Part shown: positions 35,436 to 47,029 of the stretch, piece after piece
Layout: each line of letters starts with the position of its first letter
Position numbering within the stretch: the first letter of the stretch is position 1
Assembly (NCBI GenBank): GCA_937960435.1
Contig: CALGPN010000016.1
Location: forward strand, 61,336-125,335
Source: an uncultured Desulfosoma sp.
GTDB lineage: Bacteria > Desulfobacterota > Syntrophobacteria > Syntrophobacterales > DSM-9756
Direction: 5' to 3'
DNA: 64,000 bases
Notes under the pieces: generated by a model
What the model was told of the DNA's origin: nothing
The model's database searches: none
What the model saw: only the letters and a program-made list of their open reading frames with translations
Program-made: the position numbers and the translations under genes

Positions 35436-36035
35436 TCAGTGCAGGATGTCCGGGGTGCTCTCGTCGATGGGCAGGATGCCCATTTGGCGAAGCAGCCGCC
35501 GATCCCTAGGGCTCTTGGTCTTCAGCCATCGCTCATAGATGCGAAGAATGCCCCCGGCGTGGCGGCGGCCCGAAGCGTCCCCGATTTCGGCGAAAAGGTC
35601 CACAACGCGCAGGAATTTCTCGCTCAGCTCTTGGAAAACGCCTTCGAAGCCCCAGTCCACGATCCGGGCGGCCAGCAGCGCCTCCAGGGACCGGTACGCC
35701 GTGCTGCCGATGGCGGCGTAATAGTCGATGTCGACCAGACTGCGCTGAAAACTATCGGAAAAGAAACCGGAAACGAAAAGGGTCGTATCGCCGATTTGTC
35801 TGAGGATGCGAGCCCTCTTTTCGCTGGAGAAGCCGTAACTTTCCAGGAGGGCCTGCGCGAAGGGCTTGTCCCTTTCCCCCCACTCCGGCTCCCGCAGCGG
35901 CGTGCTCTGGGCATAGCGCGACAGCAAGTCCACGAGATAGAACTGGGCCAGTTGAGAGATTTCCACGTCCAGATCCTGGGAAGCCCTTTCCACGGCATCT
36001 TTGAAATATTCCAAAAGACTTCGGGTTTCCAACAT
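35436..36035 (-). CDS. Conserved protein of unknown function, helical
   Basis: A 199-residue soluble protein starting at ATG 36035, with a strong GAAAGGAGG upstream. It is helix rich (LLEYFKDAVERASQDLDVEI, LAQFYLVDLLSRYAQ) and has a repeated acidic/aromatic core (FAQALLESYG, FVSGFFSDSFQRSLVDIDYY). No cofactor or membrane motif is seen. The pattern resembles a conserved hypothetical family common in delta-proteobacteria, but I cannot assign a function. It is convergent with the membrane-protein gene. Confidence 0.65.
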   Translation of the reverse strand: MLETRSLLEYFKDAVERASQDLDVEISQLAQFYLVDLLSRYAQSTPLREPEWGERDKPFAQALLESYGFSSEKRARILRQIGDTTLFVSGFFSDSFQRSLVDIDYYAAIGSTAYRSLEALLAARIVDWGFEGVFQELSEKFLRVVDLFAEIGDASGRRHAGGILRIYERWLKTKSPRDRRLLRQMGILPIDESTPDILH

Positions 36036-36434
36036 CAGAAACCTCCTTTCCGAAGAGGCCTTGAAGGTTTCCCACAAGGTTCAGGGCATCCTGAGCCTTG
36101 TCAGAGATATCGGCATTTTCGCCGTTATCCACAAGCTTTTGGTTCGTGCATACGGCAGCCGCCACGTTTTTTTTGACATACGCATCGGTGCGAGGCATGC
36201 CGCTGCGATTTGACCGCCGCGTGTTTTCGTCTTCGGGGAAATTGGAATGACGGATCAGGTTTTCGGGGGCCTTACGCCGCTCAACCCACGCCATCGGGGT
36301 GCCGCACTTATATTATGTCCAATGGACCCGTCGGCGATCAAGAGCCGAGCTGGACGGTCCGGGGGATCAGAGCCGGGTGGGGCGGTTTTGTCCAGGAATT
36401 TCATTCGCGCTCACCGATGAAAGGCGGGGGGCGG
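36036..36434. other. 399-base intergenic region with one inverted repeat
   Basis: Contains an imperfect 12-bp inverted repeat (36074-36101; ACAAGGTTCAGG / CCTGAGCCTTGT, one G-U position) in the probable leader of the minus-strand gene at 35436-36035. No other supported gene or terminator is seen. Confidence 0.4.
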
Positions 36435-37133
36435 TCATGAAAAGTGAAGACCGGTCGTTTTCTTTCGGCGCTGACGGCCCATGGCCAACCCGATGAGCCA
36501 TCCGCACAAAAGCACGAGGGCTCCTGCCACAAACCATCGAATGTGCTGTGAAAATTTCAGGCTCTCGTTTTCCTGGGCCAGCCTTTTGGCCAATGTTTGG
36601 CTTTCCTCCAAAGCGGCTTGGGTTTTGTCCAATTCTTCTTTGAGTCGGAGATAATCGGCGGAACCTTCCCGCAAGGCCTTGTATTCTTTTTTGAGGGCTT
36701 CCAGTTCCCGGGAGGTCTTTTCCAGCGTTTCGGTGAGCTCCTTTTCCCGGGTCTGATAGCGCAGCCACTGGGAGTCGGAGTCCGTCAGGGAAGACTTGAT
36801 TGCCGTGTTTTCCTGACGCAATTGAGCCGCCTGTTTTTCCCAGGGCAGCCGTTCCATGAGATATCGGGTGATCACCCAACCTTCCTTGTCCTTGGCCGGC
36901 CCGTCTAGAACACGAACGAGCGCCCACCCGGCCTCGTTTTTTTCCAGCACTTGGACCGCCTGGCCGGAACGCAGCATGGCGATAATCTTGTGACCGTTGG
37001 TCGGGCCACTGCGCAACGTGATTTCGAAGGTGTCCGTGACGTAGGCGGCCCACAAGGCTCCGGGAAGCGCCATCAAGAGGCCGGTGATCACAACAACCCC
37101 AAACATTCGAAAAAAGCTTCGAAAGCTGAACAC
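36435..37133 (-). CDS. TIGR04211-type SH3-domain/coiled-coil/C-terminal-anchor protein
   Basis: A 232-residue protein from GTG 37133. A signal peptide (residues 1-30, ending LWA-A) precedes a bacterial SH3 domain (ITLRSGPTNGHKIIAMLRSG, VLEKNEAGWALVRV, KEGWVITRYLMERL). A coiled coil (residues ~110-195) follows, and a C-terminal transmembrane segment (WFVAGALVLLCGWLIGLAMG) ends in RQRRKK. This exact architecture is the TIGR04211 family (E. coli YgiM is related). SH3b domains bind cell-wall glycan or protein partners. A promoter is not clear. Confidence 0.85.
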   Translation of the reverse strand: MFSFRSFFRMFGVVVITGLLMALPGALWAAYVTDTFEITLRSGPTNGHKIIAMLRSGQAVQVLEKNEAGWALVRVLDGPAKDKEGWVITRYLMERLPWEKQAAQLRQENTAIKSSLTDSDSQWLRYQTREKELTETLEKTSRELEALKKEYKALREGSADYLRLKEELDKTQAALEESQTLAKRLAQENESLKFSQHIRWFVAGALVLLCGWLIGLAMGRQRRKKTTGLHFS

Positions 37134-37509
37134 GAAACCTCCTTTTCCCCGATGGATCTCGCAGGCGAGGCCCTAGCCGCTTTTCCCGACCCATGGCCTT
37201 TCCTGGGATTCGGACATTGTGCAGGTCGGGGTGAGCGTTGCGAACCCCAACGACGCACAGCGGGGATCTCGAGGCTTCTTTGAAGCTCTTTCCTGCAAAC
37301 CGGCCTCAAGATTCCCGACCAGCGCCACTATAGAGCCTCCGGCCGGTCCACGGCAAGAAAAAGGGAATTCCCTCTTCAGTGGGCAAAAAGGCAACAAAAT
37401 TGTTCCCCCGGACTGGCGCCCGGACGATTGATGATTAAATTTTAGATCGAACTTAGGCTGATGAAATGATTACACTTCGAGTGATTTCGTCATAGGAGGG
37501 ATGTGTCTT
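37134..37509. other. 376-base leader/divergent region upstream of dnaK
   Basis: The region separates the SH3 gene and dnaK. I find no CIRCE element and no good heat-shock sigma consensus. An imperfect inverted repeat (37460-37491; GATGAAAT ... ATTTCGTC with inner CACT-TCG-AGTG) ends three bases before the AGGAGG of dnaK and could fold in the mRNA leader. Confidence 0.4.
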
Positions 37510-39405
37510 ATGGCCAAAGCAGTGGGCATTGACCTGGGAACGACTAATTCGGTGGTGGCGGTGTGGGAAAACGGCAAAGCGACGGTGATTCCCAACGCCG
37601 AAGGGTCCCGCACGACGCCGTCCGTGGTGGCCTACATGGAAGACGGGCAGCGGCTTGTGGGACAGGTGGCTCGTCGCCAAGCGATTTTGAACCCCCAGGC
37701 GACCGTGGCGTCGGCCAAGCGGTTCATCGGGCGCCGATGGGACGAAGTGGAGGAAGAATCCAAAATTGTGTCCTACAAGGTGGTGAAAGGGCCGAACGAC
37801 GCGGTGCGCTTCGACATTCGGGGCAAGCTGGTGGCGCCTGAGGAAGTGTCCGCGCAAGTTTTACGGAAGCTCGTGGATGATGCCTCGAAGTATTTGGGCG
37901 AAAAGGTCACGGAGGCGGTGATCACGGTCCCGGCCTATTTCAACGACGCGCAGCGTCAAGCCACAAAGCAGGCGGGAGAAATCGCCGGGTTAAAGGTTCT
38001 TCGGATCATCAACGAACCGACGGCGGCCGCTCTGGCCTACGGTCTGGAAAAGAAGAAAAACGAGACCATCCTCGTTTTCGATCTGGGGGGCGGCACGTTT
38101 GACGTTTCCATCCTGGACGTGGGCGATGGGGTGTGCGAAGTGCGCGCCACGGCCGGAGATACGCACCTGGGCGGGGACGACTTCGATAAGCGCATCGTGG
38201 ACTGGCTGGCCGAAGAATTTCTGAGAGAGACGGGAATCGATCTTCGCAAGGATCGTCAGTCCCTGCAACGACTTTACGAGGCGGCGGAAAAGGCCAAATG
38301 TGAACTTTCGTCCACCGTTGAAACGGAAATCAACCTTCCGTTTATTACGGCCGACGCGACGGGTCCCAAGCATTTGGTGAAGAAACTGACCCGGGCGAAG
38401 TTCGAGGCGCTCACCCAGGACCTTGTGGAACGGTGCATGGGCCCGGTCAAACAGGCTTTGAGCGATGCCAAGCTGACGGCCGACGACATCGACGAGGTCA
38501 TCCTCGTGGGCGGATCCACCCGGATTCCCGCGGTGCAGGAATTGGTCAAGCGGCTCACCGGGGGCAAGCAGCCCAACATGAGTGTCAACCCCGACGAAGT
38601 GGTCGCTGTGGGTGCGGCCATCCAAGCCGGAATCATCAAAGGGGAAGTGGATGATGTCCTCTTGTTGGACGTCACGCCCCTTTCTCTCGGTGTGGAAACC
38701 CTGGGCGGGGTCATGACCAAGCTCATCGAGCGAAACACCACGATCCCGTGCCGTCGGGAAGAGATCTTTTCCACGGCCGAAGACAACCAAACGGCGGTGG
38801 ATATCGTGGTCCTCCAAGGGGAACGGGAAATGGCCCGAGACAACCGGGTGCTCGGCCGGTTCCGCCTGGAAGGCATCCGCCCGGCCCCACGTGGAGTGCC
38901 CCAGATCAAGGTGACGTTCGACATCGATGCCAACGGCATCCTGAATGTCTCGGCTCGGGATGAGGAAACGGGCAAGGAACAGAGGGTGACCATTTCCGAT
39001 TCCACCAATTTGGACAAGGCAGAAGTGGAGCGGATGCTTCGGGACGCTCAGGAACATGCCGCCGAGGATCGTCGCCGTCGCGAAACCGTCGATGCGCGAA
39101 ACCAACTGGATTCCTTGGTCTACCAGCTGGAACGGACCCTGAAAGATCTGGGCGACAAGGTGCCGCTCCATGAAAAGGCCCGATGTGAGGCGCTCATGGA
39201 AGAGGCCCGCAAAGCCGTCGCCGACGAAGCGGTGACCAAGGAACGGTACCAATCTCTGGCCGGGGATGTGCAACAGGCGCTTCACGGCTTGGCGGCGGCC
39301 TATCAGAAGGCCGCCGCGGGGACCGGGGAGCGGGCCGCCAAGGCCGGAGCGTCGCGGGCCGGAGGCGATGAGGAGGTCATCGATGCCGAGTACACCGAAA
39401 AATAA
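37510..39405 (+). CDS. dnaK: Chaperone DnaK (Hsp70)
   Basis: A 631-residue Hsp70. Opening [19 protein letters not shown], ATPase motifs [17 protein letters not shown] and [13 protein letters not shown], the linker/substrate-binding start [16 protein letters not shown], and a C-terminal lid ending in [11 protein letters not shown] (the conserved EEVxD-type end). It starts at ATG 37510, ten bases after AGGAGG; an in-frame ATG at 37501 is too close to that site. It heads a dnaK-cbpA-cbpM-clpB cluster. No grpE is adjacent. Confidence 0.97.
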   Translation: MAKAVGIDLGTTNSVVAVWENGKATVIPNAEGSRTTPSVVAYMEDGQRLVGQVARRQAILNPQATVASAKRFIGRRWDEVEEESKIVSYKVVKGPNDAVRFDIRGKLVAPEEVSAQVLRKLVDDASKYLGEKVTEAVITVPAYFNDAQRQATKQAGEIAGLKVLRIINEPTAAALAYGLEKKKNETILVFDLGGGTFDVSILDVGDGVCEVRATAGDTHLGGDDFDKRIVDWLAEEFLRETGIDLRKDRQSLQRLYEAAEKAKCELSSTVETEINLPFITADATGPKHLVKKLTRAKFEALTQDLVERCMGPVKQALSDAKLTADDIDEVILVGGSTRIPAVQELVKRLTGGKQPNMSVNPDEVVAVGAAIQAGIIKGEVDDVLLLDVTPLSLGVETLGGVMTKLIERNTTIPCRREEIFSTAEDNQTAVDIVVLQGEREMARDNRVLGRFRLEGIRPAPRGVPQIKVTFDIDANGILNVSARDEETGKEQRVTISDSTNLDKAEVERMLRDAQEHAAEDRRRRETVDARNQLDSLVYQLERTLKDLGDKVPLHEKARCEALMEEARKAVADEAVTKERYQSLAGDVQQALHGLAAAYQKAAAGTGERAAKAGASRAGGDEEVIDAEYTEK

Positions 39406-39449
39406 GTGAGGTTTTCCCAACGTGTCTTGCCGATGGTGAAGATTTTTTC

Positions 39450-39479
39450 GGGGCGCCCGGACGGTGCGCCCCATTTTTT
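39450..39479 (+). terminator. Terminator after dnaK
   Basis: A seven-pair GGGGCGC / GCGCCCC stem with a nine-base loop followed by ATTTTTT, 45 bases after the dnaK stop and 100 bases before cbpA. Confidence 0.75.
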
Positions 39480-39579
39480 GGCCTTTTTGCCCCGATAATG
39501 GTAAGGAATCGAGAAGGCAAGGAGGGTGAGGACCCAATCGGAACGTCCCAAATAAACGACGCAATCGAGGGAACGGCGC

Positions 39580-40554
39580 ATGGCGGTCAAGTTTCGAGAC
39601 TACTACGAAATTCTCGGGGTTTCTCGAACGGCGAGTCAGGACGAGATTCAACGGGCTTACCGCAAACTGGCGCGAAAATACCACCCGGACGTGAACAAGG
39701 ATCCGGGCGCCGAAGAGAAATTCAAAGAAATCAACGAAGCCTATGAGGTCCTGAAGGATCCCGAAAAACGCGCCAAGTACGACCAGCTGGGCAGTCATTG
39801 GCGCGCGGGGCAGGATTTTCGGCCGCCTCCCGGCTGGGATGTCCATTTCGATTTCGGCGGCGGCCCAGGGCAGCAGGAATTCTTCTGGTCCGGCGGTGGG
39901 GATTTCAGCGACTTTTTCGAGATGCTCTTCGGGGGCCGGGGGTTTCAGCGCGCCCGGGCCGGCGGGCGGACCCGTCCCGACACGGCGTGGCGTCAGCCGG
40001 GGGCCGACCGGCATGCCACATTGCGCATTTCCCTGGAGGACGCCTTTCACGGGGCGACCAAGACCATCAGTGTGCAAGGGATGAGCACCGCCGTCGATGG
40101 GACGGTGCGGCCAGATGTCAAAAACCTCGAAGTCAAGATTCCCAGGGGGGTCTTGCCGGGTCAAAAGATCCGCCTTGCCGGGCAAGGTTTTGAAGGAGTG
40201 GGTGGCGGGTCGCCCGGAGATCTGTACCTCGAGGTGGAAATCGAGCCCCACCCGGTCTATCGCCTGGAAGGCCGGGACCTCTACATGGATCTTCCCGTGT
40301 CTCCGTGGGAAGCGGCCTTGGGCGCCGAAATTCCCGTAAAAACCCTGGGCGGGACCTTTACCGTGAAAATCCCTTCAGGAGCTCAGTCGGGGCAGAAATT
40401 GCGATTGCGCGGCAAAGGCATGCCCAATCCCAAGGGCGGAGCGGGCGATCTCTATGCGGTTTTGAAAATACTGGTGCCCAAGCGGCTTAGCCGCGAAGAA
40501 AAGGCGCTTTTCGAGAAGCTGAAAGAGGTTTCCGATTTCGACCCGCGGGCGTAA
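39580..40554 (+). CDS. cbpA: DnaJ-family co-chaperone, CbpA type
   Basis: A 324-residue J-protein. The J domain is complete ([23 protein letters not shown] in [23 protein letters not shown]), then a Gly/Phe-rich linker (residues ~80-130), then two beta-sandwich client-binding domains ([36 protein letters not shown]). The CxxCxGxG zinc-finger of DnaJ is absent, as in CbpA. The following gene is its modulator CbpM, which strengthens the call. Confidence 0.93.
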   Translation: MAVKFRDYYEILGVSRTASQDEIQRAYRKLARKYHPDVNKDPGAEEKFKEINEAYEVLKDPEKRAKYDQLGSHWRAGQDFRPPPGWDVHFDFGGGPGQQEFFWSGGGDFSDFFEMLFGGRGFQRARAGGRTRPDTAWRQPGADRHATLRISLEDAFHGATKTISVQGMSTAVDGTVRPDVKNLEVKIPRGVLPGQKIRLAGQGFEGVGGGSPGDLYLEVEIEPHPVYRLEGRDLYMDLPVSPWEAALGAEIPVKTLGGTFTVKIPSGAQSGQKLRLRGKGMPNPKGGAGDLYAVLKILVPKRLSREEKALFEKLKEVSDFDPRA

Positions 40555-40600
40555 GCCGACACCGCCCGCGACGACGCATCGGAAGAAGGAGGCCGGCGTC

Positions 40601-40936
40601 ATGCTGGAACGACGCTACTTCATTGTGCGGAGGACATGCCCCGCGGATGAGGATCTTTGGGAATTGACGCTCCCGCAGTTGGCGTCCCTCTGCGGGGTGC
40701 ACCCGGACCTCATTGTTCGTTTCGTGCATTTGGGGCTCTTGGATCCCTTGGAAGAACGGGCGGGCATTCCCAGTTTGTTCGCCCGGTCGGCTGTGGATGT
40801 GGTGCGCAGGATTTTGAGACTGCGTCGGGACCTGGGCATCAACTATGCGGGCATCGGCGTGGTTTTGGAACTCATGCGCCGGATCGAGGCGTTGGAAGAC
40901 CGGATCCGGGAATTGGAAAGACAGATGCTCGGCTAG
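40601..40936 (+). CDS. cbpM: Chaperone modulator CbpM
   Basis: A 111-residue MerR-like regulator of CbpA. An N-terminal winged helix (WELTLPQLASLCGVHPDLIV, FVHLGLLDPLEER) and a C-terminal dimerisation helix (LELMRRIEALEDRIRELERQ). The GVHPDLI-x(3)VxxGLLxP pattern is diagnostic. CbpM binds the J domain of CbpA and blocks DnaK activation. Spacing: 46 bases after cbpA with GAAGGAGGCC upstream. Confidence 0.88.
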   Translation: MLERRYFIVRRTCPADEDLWELTLPQLASLCGVHPDLIVRFVHLGLLDPLEERAGIPSLFARSAVDVVRRILRLRRDLGINYAGIGVVLELMRRIEALEDRIRELERQMLG

Positions 40937-40975
40937 CCTAAGGGCGGCCGTGAAAATAGAAAAGGAGAACAGAGT

Positions 40976-43606
40976 ATGGATCTCAACAAGTTCACCATTA
41001 AATCCCAAGAAGCGTTGCAATCGGCCCAAACCAAGGCCGTCAAATACGGGCATGTGGAAGTGGACGGGGAGCATCTCCTGGCGGCCCTCTTGGAACAGCC
41101 CGAGGGCCTGGTGCCGCGGCTGCTCAAGCGCATGGATGTGCCGCTGAGCGCGCTCCAGGAAGACGTTGTGCGAGAGTTGGAAAAAAAGCCCAGGGTGAGC
41201 GGCCCCGGGGCGGAGCCGGGCAAAGTCTACATCACCCAGCGCCTGAACAAGCTCCTCGTCAAGGCGGAAGAGGAGGCCCGGCATCTCAAAGACGAGTATG
41301 TCTCCGTCGAGCACCTGTTGCTCGCTTTTGTCGAGGAGGGGACCGCGACACCCGCCGGGCGCGTTCTGCACAAACACGGGATCAGCCGCGATGGGGTGCT
41401 CAAGGCCTTGACGGCCGTCCGAGGCCACCAGCGGGTGACGTCGGCGGCACCGGAAGGCACATACGAGGCGTTGCAGAAATACGGCCGGGACTTGGTGCAG
41501 GAAGCCCGCAGCGGGAAGCTGGATCCCGTGATCGGGCGAGACAGCGAAATCCGGCGCGTCATCCGGATCCTCAGCCGGAAGACCAAGAACAACCCCGTGC
41601 TCATTGGGGAACCCGGCGTGGGCAAGACGGCCATCGTGGAAGGGCTGGCGCACCGGATCGTGCGGGGCGACGTGCCCGAAGGACTCAAGGACAAAACCGT
41701 CTACGCCTTGGATCTAGGAGCTCTGGTGGCGGGAGCCAAATACCGCGGGGAATTTGAAGAGCGCCTCAAAGCGGTTCTTCAGGAAATCAAGGAATCGGAA
41801 GGCCGGATCCTGCTCTTTATCGACGAGCTCCACAATATCGTCGGGGCGGGCAAGGCCGAAGGGGCCATGGATGCGGGCAACATGCTCAAACCCATGCTGG
41901 CCCGCGGCGAGCTCCACTGCATCGGCGCCACGACGTTGGACGAATATCGCAAATACATCGAAAAAGACGCCGCCTTGGAACGGCGCTTCCAACCGGTTCT
42001 CGTGGATCAGCCGTCGGTGGAAGACACCATTTCCATCCTGCGCGGCCTAAAGGAGCGTTTCGAAGTCCATCACGGCGTGAAAATTCAGGACAGCGCCTTG
42101 GTGGCTGCGGCGGTTCTGTCCAACCGGTACATTTCCGACCGGTTCCTGCCCGACAAGGCCATCGATTTGGTGGATGAGGCGTGCGCCATGATCCGCACGG
42201 AAATCGATTCCATGCCGGCGGAACTGGATGAAGTGACGCGGCGCGTCATGCAATTGGAAATCGAAGAAGCAGCCCTCAAGAAGGAACGGGACAAGGCGAG
42301 CCAGGAGCGCCTGGAAAACCTCCGTAAGGAATTGGCCGAGCTGCGCGAAAAGGCCAACGCCATGCGCGCTCAGTGGGAAGCAGAAAAGGAAGCCATCAAG
42401 AGGGTTCAGGCGCTGAGGGAAGAAATCGAAAAAGTGCGTCACCAAATCGAAATCGCCGAACGGCAGTACGATCTCAACCGAGCGGCGGAACTGAAGCACG
42501 GACGGCTGCCCGAACTGGAGCGGCAGCTCAAGGCCGAAGAGGAACGGCTGAGCGCCCAGCAAGGCGGCAACCGACTCCTGCGGGAAGAGGTGACGGAAGA
42601 AGAGATCGCGGAGATCGTCTCCCGCTGGACCGGGATTCCCGTCACCCGCCTCGTGGAAGGGGAGCGGGAGAAACTCTTGAAGCTGGACGAAGTGCTGCAC
42701 CGCCGCGTGGTGGGGCAAGACGAGGCCGTGCAGCTTGTGGCCGACGCCGTGCTTCGAGCCCGGGCCGGTATCAAGGATCCGCGGCGGCCCATCGGTTCCT
42801 TCATTTTCCTTGGCCCGACGGGCGTGGGCAAGACGGAACTGGCCAAGACCTTGGCGGAAGCTTTGTTCGACTCGGAAGACAACCTGATCCGGATCGACAT
42901 GAGCGAATACATGGAAAAACACACGGTTTCCCGCCTTATCGGGGCGCCTCCGGGTTATGTGGGCTACGAAGAAGGCGGCCAGCTCACCGAAGCGGTGCGG
43001 CGCAAACCCTACAGCGTCATCCTTTTCGATGAGATCGAAAAGGCACACCAGGATGTCTTCAACGTGCTTCTCCAGATTCTGGACGACGGCCGTTTGACGG
43101 ACGCCCAGGGCCGGACGGTGGATTTCAAAAACACGGTCATCATCATGACGAGCAACATCGGGTCTCAGTATCTCTTGGACGGGGTGACGGATCGTGGGGA
43201 AATTCGAGAACACGCTCGGGAAAAGGTCATGGGGGATCTCAGGCGCCATTTCCGTCCCGAATTTCTTAATCGTGTGGATGATATCGTGCTGTTCAAACCG
43301 CTCACCCTGGAAGAAGTGAAACGCATCGTGGGACTGCTGACGAAAGACCTCGAACGGCGCCTCAAGGACCGGCGAATCCGTTTGGAAATCAGCGACGCCG
43401 CTCGGGAATGGATCGCCCGGACAGGCTACGACCCCGTCTACGGCGCTCGCCCGCTCAAACGCCTCTTACAGCGGGAACTGGAAACCCGTATCGGCCGGGC
43501 CCTCATTGCGGGAGACGTTCTGGAAGGCGCGACGATCCATGTGGATGTGGGGGATGGCGGGCTCAGGGTTTTCCACACGAACCCGGCCAACGCCGATGCG
43601 GCGTAA
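40976..43606 (+). CDS. clpB: ClpB disaggregase (Hsp104)
   Basis: An 876-residue AAA+ protein. N domain (two Clp_N repeats, [15 protein letters not shown] and [14 protein letters not shown]), first Walker [16 protein letters not shown], a long coiled-coil M domain (residues ~400-520), second Walker [20 protein letters not shown], Walker [16 protein letters not shown]. No ClpP-binding IGF loop is apparent, so it is a disaggregase rather than a protease partner. It works with DnaK/CbpA upstream in the same cluster. Confidence 0.97.
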   Translation: MDLNKFTIKSQEALQSAQTKAVKYGHVEVDGEHLLAALLEQPEGLVPRLLKRMDVPLSALQEDVVRELEKKPRVSGPGAEPGKVYITQRLNKLLVKAEEEARHLKDEYVSVEHLLLAFVEEGTATPAGRVLHKHGISRDGVLKALTAVRGHQRVTSAAPEGTYEALQKYGRDLVQEARSGKLDPVIGRDSEIRRVIRILSRKTKNNPVLIGEPGVGKTAIVEGLAHRIVRGDVPEGLKDKTVYALDLGALVAGAKYRGEFEERLKAVLQEIKESEGRILLFIDELHNIVGAGKAEGAMDAGNMLKPMLARGELHCIGATTLDEYRKYIEKDAALERRFQPVLVDQPSVEDTISILRGLKERFEVHHGVKIQDSALVAAAVLSNRYISDRFLPDKAIDLVDEACAMIRTEIDSMPAELDEVTRRVMQLEIEEAALKKERDKASQERLENLRKELAELREKANAMRAQWEAEKEAIKRVQALREEIEKVRHQIEIAERQYDLNRAAELKHGRLPELERQLKAEEERLSAQQGGNRLLREEVTEEEIAEIVSRWTGIPVTRLVEGEREKLLKLDEVLHRRVVGQDEAVQLVADAVLRARAGIKDPRRPIGSFIFLGPTGVGKTELAKTLAEALFDSEDNLIRIDMSEYMEKHTVSRLIGAPPGYVGYEEGGQLTEAVRRKPYSVILFDEIEKAHQDVFNVLLQILDDGRLTDAQGRTVDFKNTVIIMTSNIGSQYLLDGVTDRGEIREHAREKVMGDLRRHFRPEFLNRVDDIVLFKPLTLEEVKRIVGLLTKDLERRLKDRRIRLEISDAAREWIARTGYDPVYGARPLKRLLQRELETRIGRALIAGDVLEGATIHVDVGDGGLRVFHTNPANADAA

Positions 43607-43745
43607 TCGGCGAGGGGCGTGCAGACCATAGGGGCGGTATCCGCGCATGCGGGAGGGCGTGTGTCGGGGTTTTCGGCCGACCGGAGCCTTTGAAAAGGGA
43701 AACCGCGGAATGCCTTTCGGGACTAGGAAAGGGGTTGATTGGCCC

Positions 43746-43997
43746 ATGGAATACCAAAAAAAACCTCTGGAAATCACCCTGCTTTTCACTCCGGGATGCG
43801 CCAGCCGGGAGCCGACGGAACGCAGGGTTCGCGAGTTTATCACTCGACGCCGTCTTCCCGCGCACGTTAAGGTTGTCCTTGTGGAAGACGCCGAACAGGC
43901 TCGGGCCCTGCGGTTTCCCGGATCTCCGACCGTTCGCATCAACGGTCGGGATCTGGAACCCGAGGCCGATCGAGCCATCCAGTTCGGTTTGGGATGA
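43746..43997 (+). CDS. Small thioredoxin-fold-like protein
   Basis: An 83-residue protein. Strand-helix start ITLLFTPGCASREPTERRVR, strand KVVLVEDAEQARAL, then a cis-Pro-like FPGSPTVRINGRDLEP. The active-site region holds a single cysteine (C-A-S-R) rather than CXXC, so it may act as a thiol-disulfide or metal-binding relative of thioredoxin. I start at ATG 43746; a longer frame from 43647 has an unlikely Arg-rich leader. Located between clpB and sucA, direction shared, 140 bases after clpB. Confidence 0.65.
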   Translation: MEYQKKPLEITLLFTPGCASREPTERRVREFITRRRLPAHVKVVLVEDAEQARALRFPGSPTVRINGRDLEPEADRAIQFGLG

Positions 43998-44086
43998 CGT
44001 ACCTACAGAACGGAGGACGGTCGGTTCTCCAAAGTGCCGCCGGAATTTCTTCTTGAACGGGCACTTTCCGAGGAATGCTCAAGCGT

Positions 44087-44117
44087 ATCCCCGCATGAGC
44101 CCATGGGCTCCGGGGAT
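44087..44117. other. Bulged hairpin in the leader of the 2-oxoglutarate dehydrogenase operon
   Basis: ATCCCCG-cat-GAGCCC pairs with GGGCTC-CGGGGAT around a two-base turn, giving 13 base pairs with a three-base bulge. It lies 133 bases before the sucA ATG. No T-tract follows. Could be a leader structure or a weak terminator of the upstream gene. Confidence 0.4.
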
Positions 44118-44249
44118 GGTGCGTGAGGCGCTCCGGGCCCCTGAGAGCGCAGATTTTCAGAGAAAGCAGAAGGCTGTGGTGAACTGCTTCAGGCCTCATT
44201 CCCAACGCGGGAAGCCTTCCTATCCACCCCCATTTCGCGAAGGAGTCTT

Positions 44250-46985
44250 ATGCCCGGCTTGTCCTTGACCATGAATGCCCAATACATTGAAGAACAGTAT
44301 CATCGCTGGCGATCGGACCCGAAGAGTGTTCCCGATGACTGGCGGTGGTTTTTTCAGGGTTTTGAGCTGGGAATGGTTTCGGATGCTGGCCGCGAGTTTC
44401 GGGTCGCGCCCGGTCCCGAAGATTTGGTGCCTCAGATCCGGGTCGCCGAGCTCATCCGCCGCTATCGAGAACTGGGCCACCTTCTGTCTTGTGTGGATCC
44501 GCTGGAACCGTGTCCGATGGAACATCCCATGCTTTCCTTGGAGGCGTGCGGATTGGCCGAGGCGGATTTGGAACGTGTGTTCCTCACCCCCGATATCCCC
44601 CTGTGGGAGCAGGCGCCCTTGCGGGACATTCTGAATCTTCTCAAAGCAACCTATTGCGGTTCGGTGGGCGCGGAATTCATGCACCTTTTGGACCGTGAAG
44701 AACGTCTGTGGCTTCAGGAACGCATGGAAACCTCTCGGAATCACCCGGCTTATGCGGCCGAAGAGCGCGTTCGCATTCTGGAAAAACTTTGGCAGGCGAA
44801 TCGCTTCGAGCAGTTCTTGCACAAGACGTATCTCGGCCAAAAGCGCTTTTCTCTGGAAGGGGCGGAGACCGTCGTGCCCATGTTGGACGCTCTGATCCGC
44901 CATGCGGCCGTTCAGGGCTGTGAAATCCTCGTTATGGGCATGGCCCATCGAGGTCGTCTGAACATCCAGGTGAACGTTTTAGGGAAAGCCCCGGAAGCCG
45001 TGTTTTCCGAATTCGAAGAGAGCTGCGACACGGAATCCGAAACGGGAAGCGGGGACGTCAAGTACCACAAAGGCTTCATGGGCGTTGTGGACGCGACGGC
45101 GGACGGATCGAAGAGAGTTCGAACAATCCTTATCCCCAACCCCAGCCACCTGGAATCGGTGGACCCGGTGGTGGAAGGCCTCAGTCGAGCCCTCCAGGAC
45201 GTACACGGTGAAGACGGCCCTTCCCGCGTGCTTCCTGTCTTGATTCACGGCGATGCGGCCTTCGCCGGGCAAGGGGTCGTCTATGAAACCATGAACCTTT
45301 CCCAGCTCGCCGGTTATCGCACCGGCGGCACCATCCACCTTGTGATCAACAACCAGATCGGCTTTACCACCGTCCCCGAGGAAGCCCGATCGACCCGTTA
45401 CGCAACGGATCTGGCCAAGATGCTCCCGGCCCCCATCTTTCACGTCCACGGGGAAGACCCGGAAGCGGCCGTTCATGTCATGCGCCTGGCCTGCGACTAC
45501 CGCTACCGATACGGCAAGGACGTGGTCATCGATGTGGTGTGCTATCGGCGCTACGGGCACAACGAAGGGGATGAACCCTACTACACCCAGCCGACCATGG
45601 TGGAAAAGATCCGAAAACGCCCGCCGGTCAACGAACTTTACGCTTCGCGGCTGCAGGGGGAAGGGATCGTCGGTCCGGATCAGCTGCAGAACTTGGAAAA
45701 GACCGTGCTTTCCAATTTGGAAGAGGCCTTGGAAGCGGCCCGAAGCGCCGGCTGCGTTTTGGCTTCGGAATTTCTCCTCGAATCGTGGACCGTCTCGGCC
45801 TCTCAGCCGCCCGCCCACCCCGAGGCTTTAACCACCGCGGTCCCGGCAGAGATCCTCCTTGCCATCGTCCGAGCGGCCCACACGTACCCGGAAGGGTTTC
45901 ACGTCAATCCCAAGTTGCAAAAGATCTTGGAAAAACGGCGGGAAAAGGTTGAAGCGGGAAAAGACCTGGATTGGTCCGCCGGGGAACTCCTGGCCTTGGG
46001 TTCGATCCTCCTGGACGGCCGTCCCGTGCGCCTGAGCGGCCAGGACTGCGGCCGAGGCACTTTCAGCCACCGCCATGCCATTGTCTATGATGTGGAGACG
46101 GGGGCGTCCTATGTGCCCTTGAACCACCTGGCCCCCAGTCAAGCGCCCTTTGCGGTTTTCAACAGCAGCCTGTCGGAGTATGCCGTGCTGGGTTTCGAAT
46201 ACGGCTATTCTTTGCGGGATCCGTCGACGCTGGTTCTCTGGGAAGCCCAGTTCGGCGATTTTGCCAACAACGCGCAAACCATCGTCGACCAATACCTGAG
46301 CGCCGCCGAAGCCAAATGGCGCCTGCCCAGCGCCCTGGTGTTGCTCCTGCCGCACGGCTACGAAGGGATGGGGCCGGAACATTCCAGCGCCCGTCTGGAA
46401 CGCTACCTCCAACTGTGTGCGGAAGAAAATCTGCGCGTTTGCCAGCCGTCGACACCGGCGCAGTTTTTTCACCTCCTGCGTCGCCAGGCGCTCCATCCCG
46501 TGAAAAAGCCTTTGGTGGTCATGACGCCGAAGAGTCTTCTGCGCCACCCCAAAGCCGTCTCGGATGTGAAGGCGTTCAGCGAGGGGCGGTTCGAGGCCGT
46601 GCTGGAGGATGTCGAAGCGGCGCCGTCGGCTTCTTTCGGCGTGTTGTGTACGGGAAAGATTTTTTATGAGCTGGCGGCCCGGCGGGAAAAGCTGCAGCGG
46701 AACGATGTGGTTTTGGTGCGGCTGGAAGAGATCTATCCGTTTCCGCACGCCCACCTGGATGCGGTGTTTTCCAAGTACGGCGCCGTCCGGCGATGGGCGT
46801 GGGTGCAAGAAGAACCACGCAACATGGGCGCTTGGGCCTTCGTCTGTCCCCGGCTCCACAAGCTCTTGGGCGAAAAGCCGCTCTACATCGGGCGGCCGGA
46901 ATCGGCCAGTCCCGCTACGGGGTTCCATGGCCGCCACAAGGAAGAACAAGAGCGCATTGTGGACGAGGTGTTCCGGAAACCTTAG
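44250..46985 (+). CDS. sucA: 2-oxoglutarate dehydrogenase E1 component
   Basis: A 911-residue thiamine enzyme. It has the E1o N-terminal tail ([20 protein letters not shown]), TPP/Mg region [53 protein letters not shown], and the C-terminal transketolase part with [20 protein letters not shown]. It decarboxylates 2-oxoglutarate and hands a succinyl group to E2. ATG 44250 follows GAAGGAGTC. First gene of sucA-sucB-lpdA. An NAD-linked complex is unusual beside ferredoxin-dependent 2-oxoacid oxidoreductases common in anaerobes. Confidence 0.95.
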   Translation: MPGLSLTMNAQYIEEQYHRWRSDPKSVPDDWRWFFQGFELGMVSDAGREFRVAPGPEDLVPQIRVAELIRRYRELGHLLSCVDPLEPCPMEHPMLSLEACGLAEADLERVFLTPDIPLWEQAPLRDILNLLKATYCGSVGAEFMHLLDREERLWLQERMETSRNHPAYAAEERVRILEKLWQANRFEQFLHKTYLGQKRFSLEGAETVVPMLDALIRHAAVQGCEILVMGMAHRGRLNIQVNVLGKAPEAVFSEFEESCDTESETGSGDVKYHKGFMGVVDATADGSKRVRTILIPNPSHLESVDPVVEGLSRALQDVHGEDGPSRVLPVLIHGDAAFAGQGVVYETMNLSQLAGYRTGGTIHLVINNQIGFTTVPEEARSTRYATDLAKMLPAPIFHVHGEDPEAAVHVMRLACDYRYRYGKDVVIDVVCYRRYGHNEGDEPYYTQPTMVEKIRKRPPVNELYASRLQGEGIVGPDQLQNLEKTVLSNLEEALEAARSAGCVLASEFLLESWTVSASQPPAHPEALTTAVPAEILLAIVRAAHTYPEGFHVNPKLQKILEKRREKVEAGKDLDWSAGELLALGSILLDGRPVRLSGQDCGRGTFSHRHAIVYDVETGASYVPLNHLAPSQAPFAVFNSSLSEYAVLGFEYGYSLRDPSTLVLWEAQFGDFANNAQTIVDQYLSAAEAKWRLPSALVLLLPHGYEGMGPEHSSARLERYLQLCAEENLRVCQPSTPAQFFHLLRRQALHPVKKPLVVMTPKSLLRHPKAVSDVKAFSEGRFEAVLEDVEAAPSASFGVLCTGKIFYELAARREKLQRNDVVLVRLEEIYPFPHAHLDAVFSKYGAVRRWAWVQEEPRNMGAWAFVCPRLHKLLGEKPLYIGRPESASPATGFHGRHKEEQERIVDEVFRKP

Positions 46986-47029
46986 GGGCCCGCGCAGCCG
47001 CTCGTCGCGTCCTGACCAAGGAGTGGGAG

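Noticed and set aside
37134..37509. CIRCE element or sigma-32 promoter for dnaK
   Set aside because: No TTAGCACTC-N9-GAGTGCTAA repeat and no CTTGAA/CCCCAT pair were found.
37990..40251. 753-codon minus-strand open frame across dnaK and cbpA
   Set aside because: It is antisense to two genes with clear family motifs, has no recognisable domain and no ribosome site; it is a GC-codon shadow.
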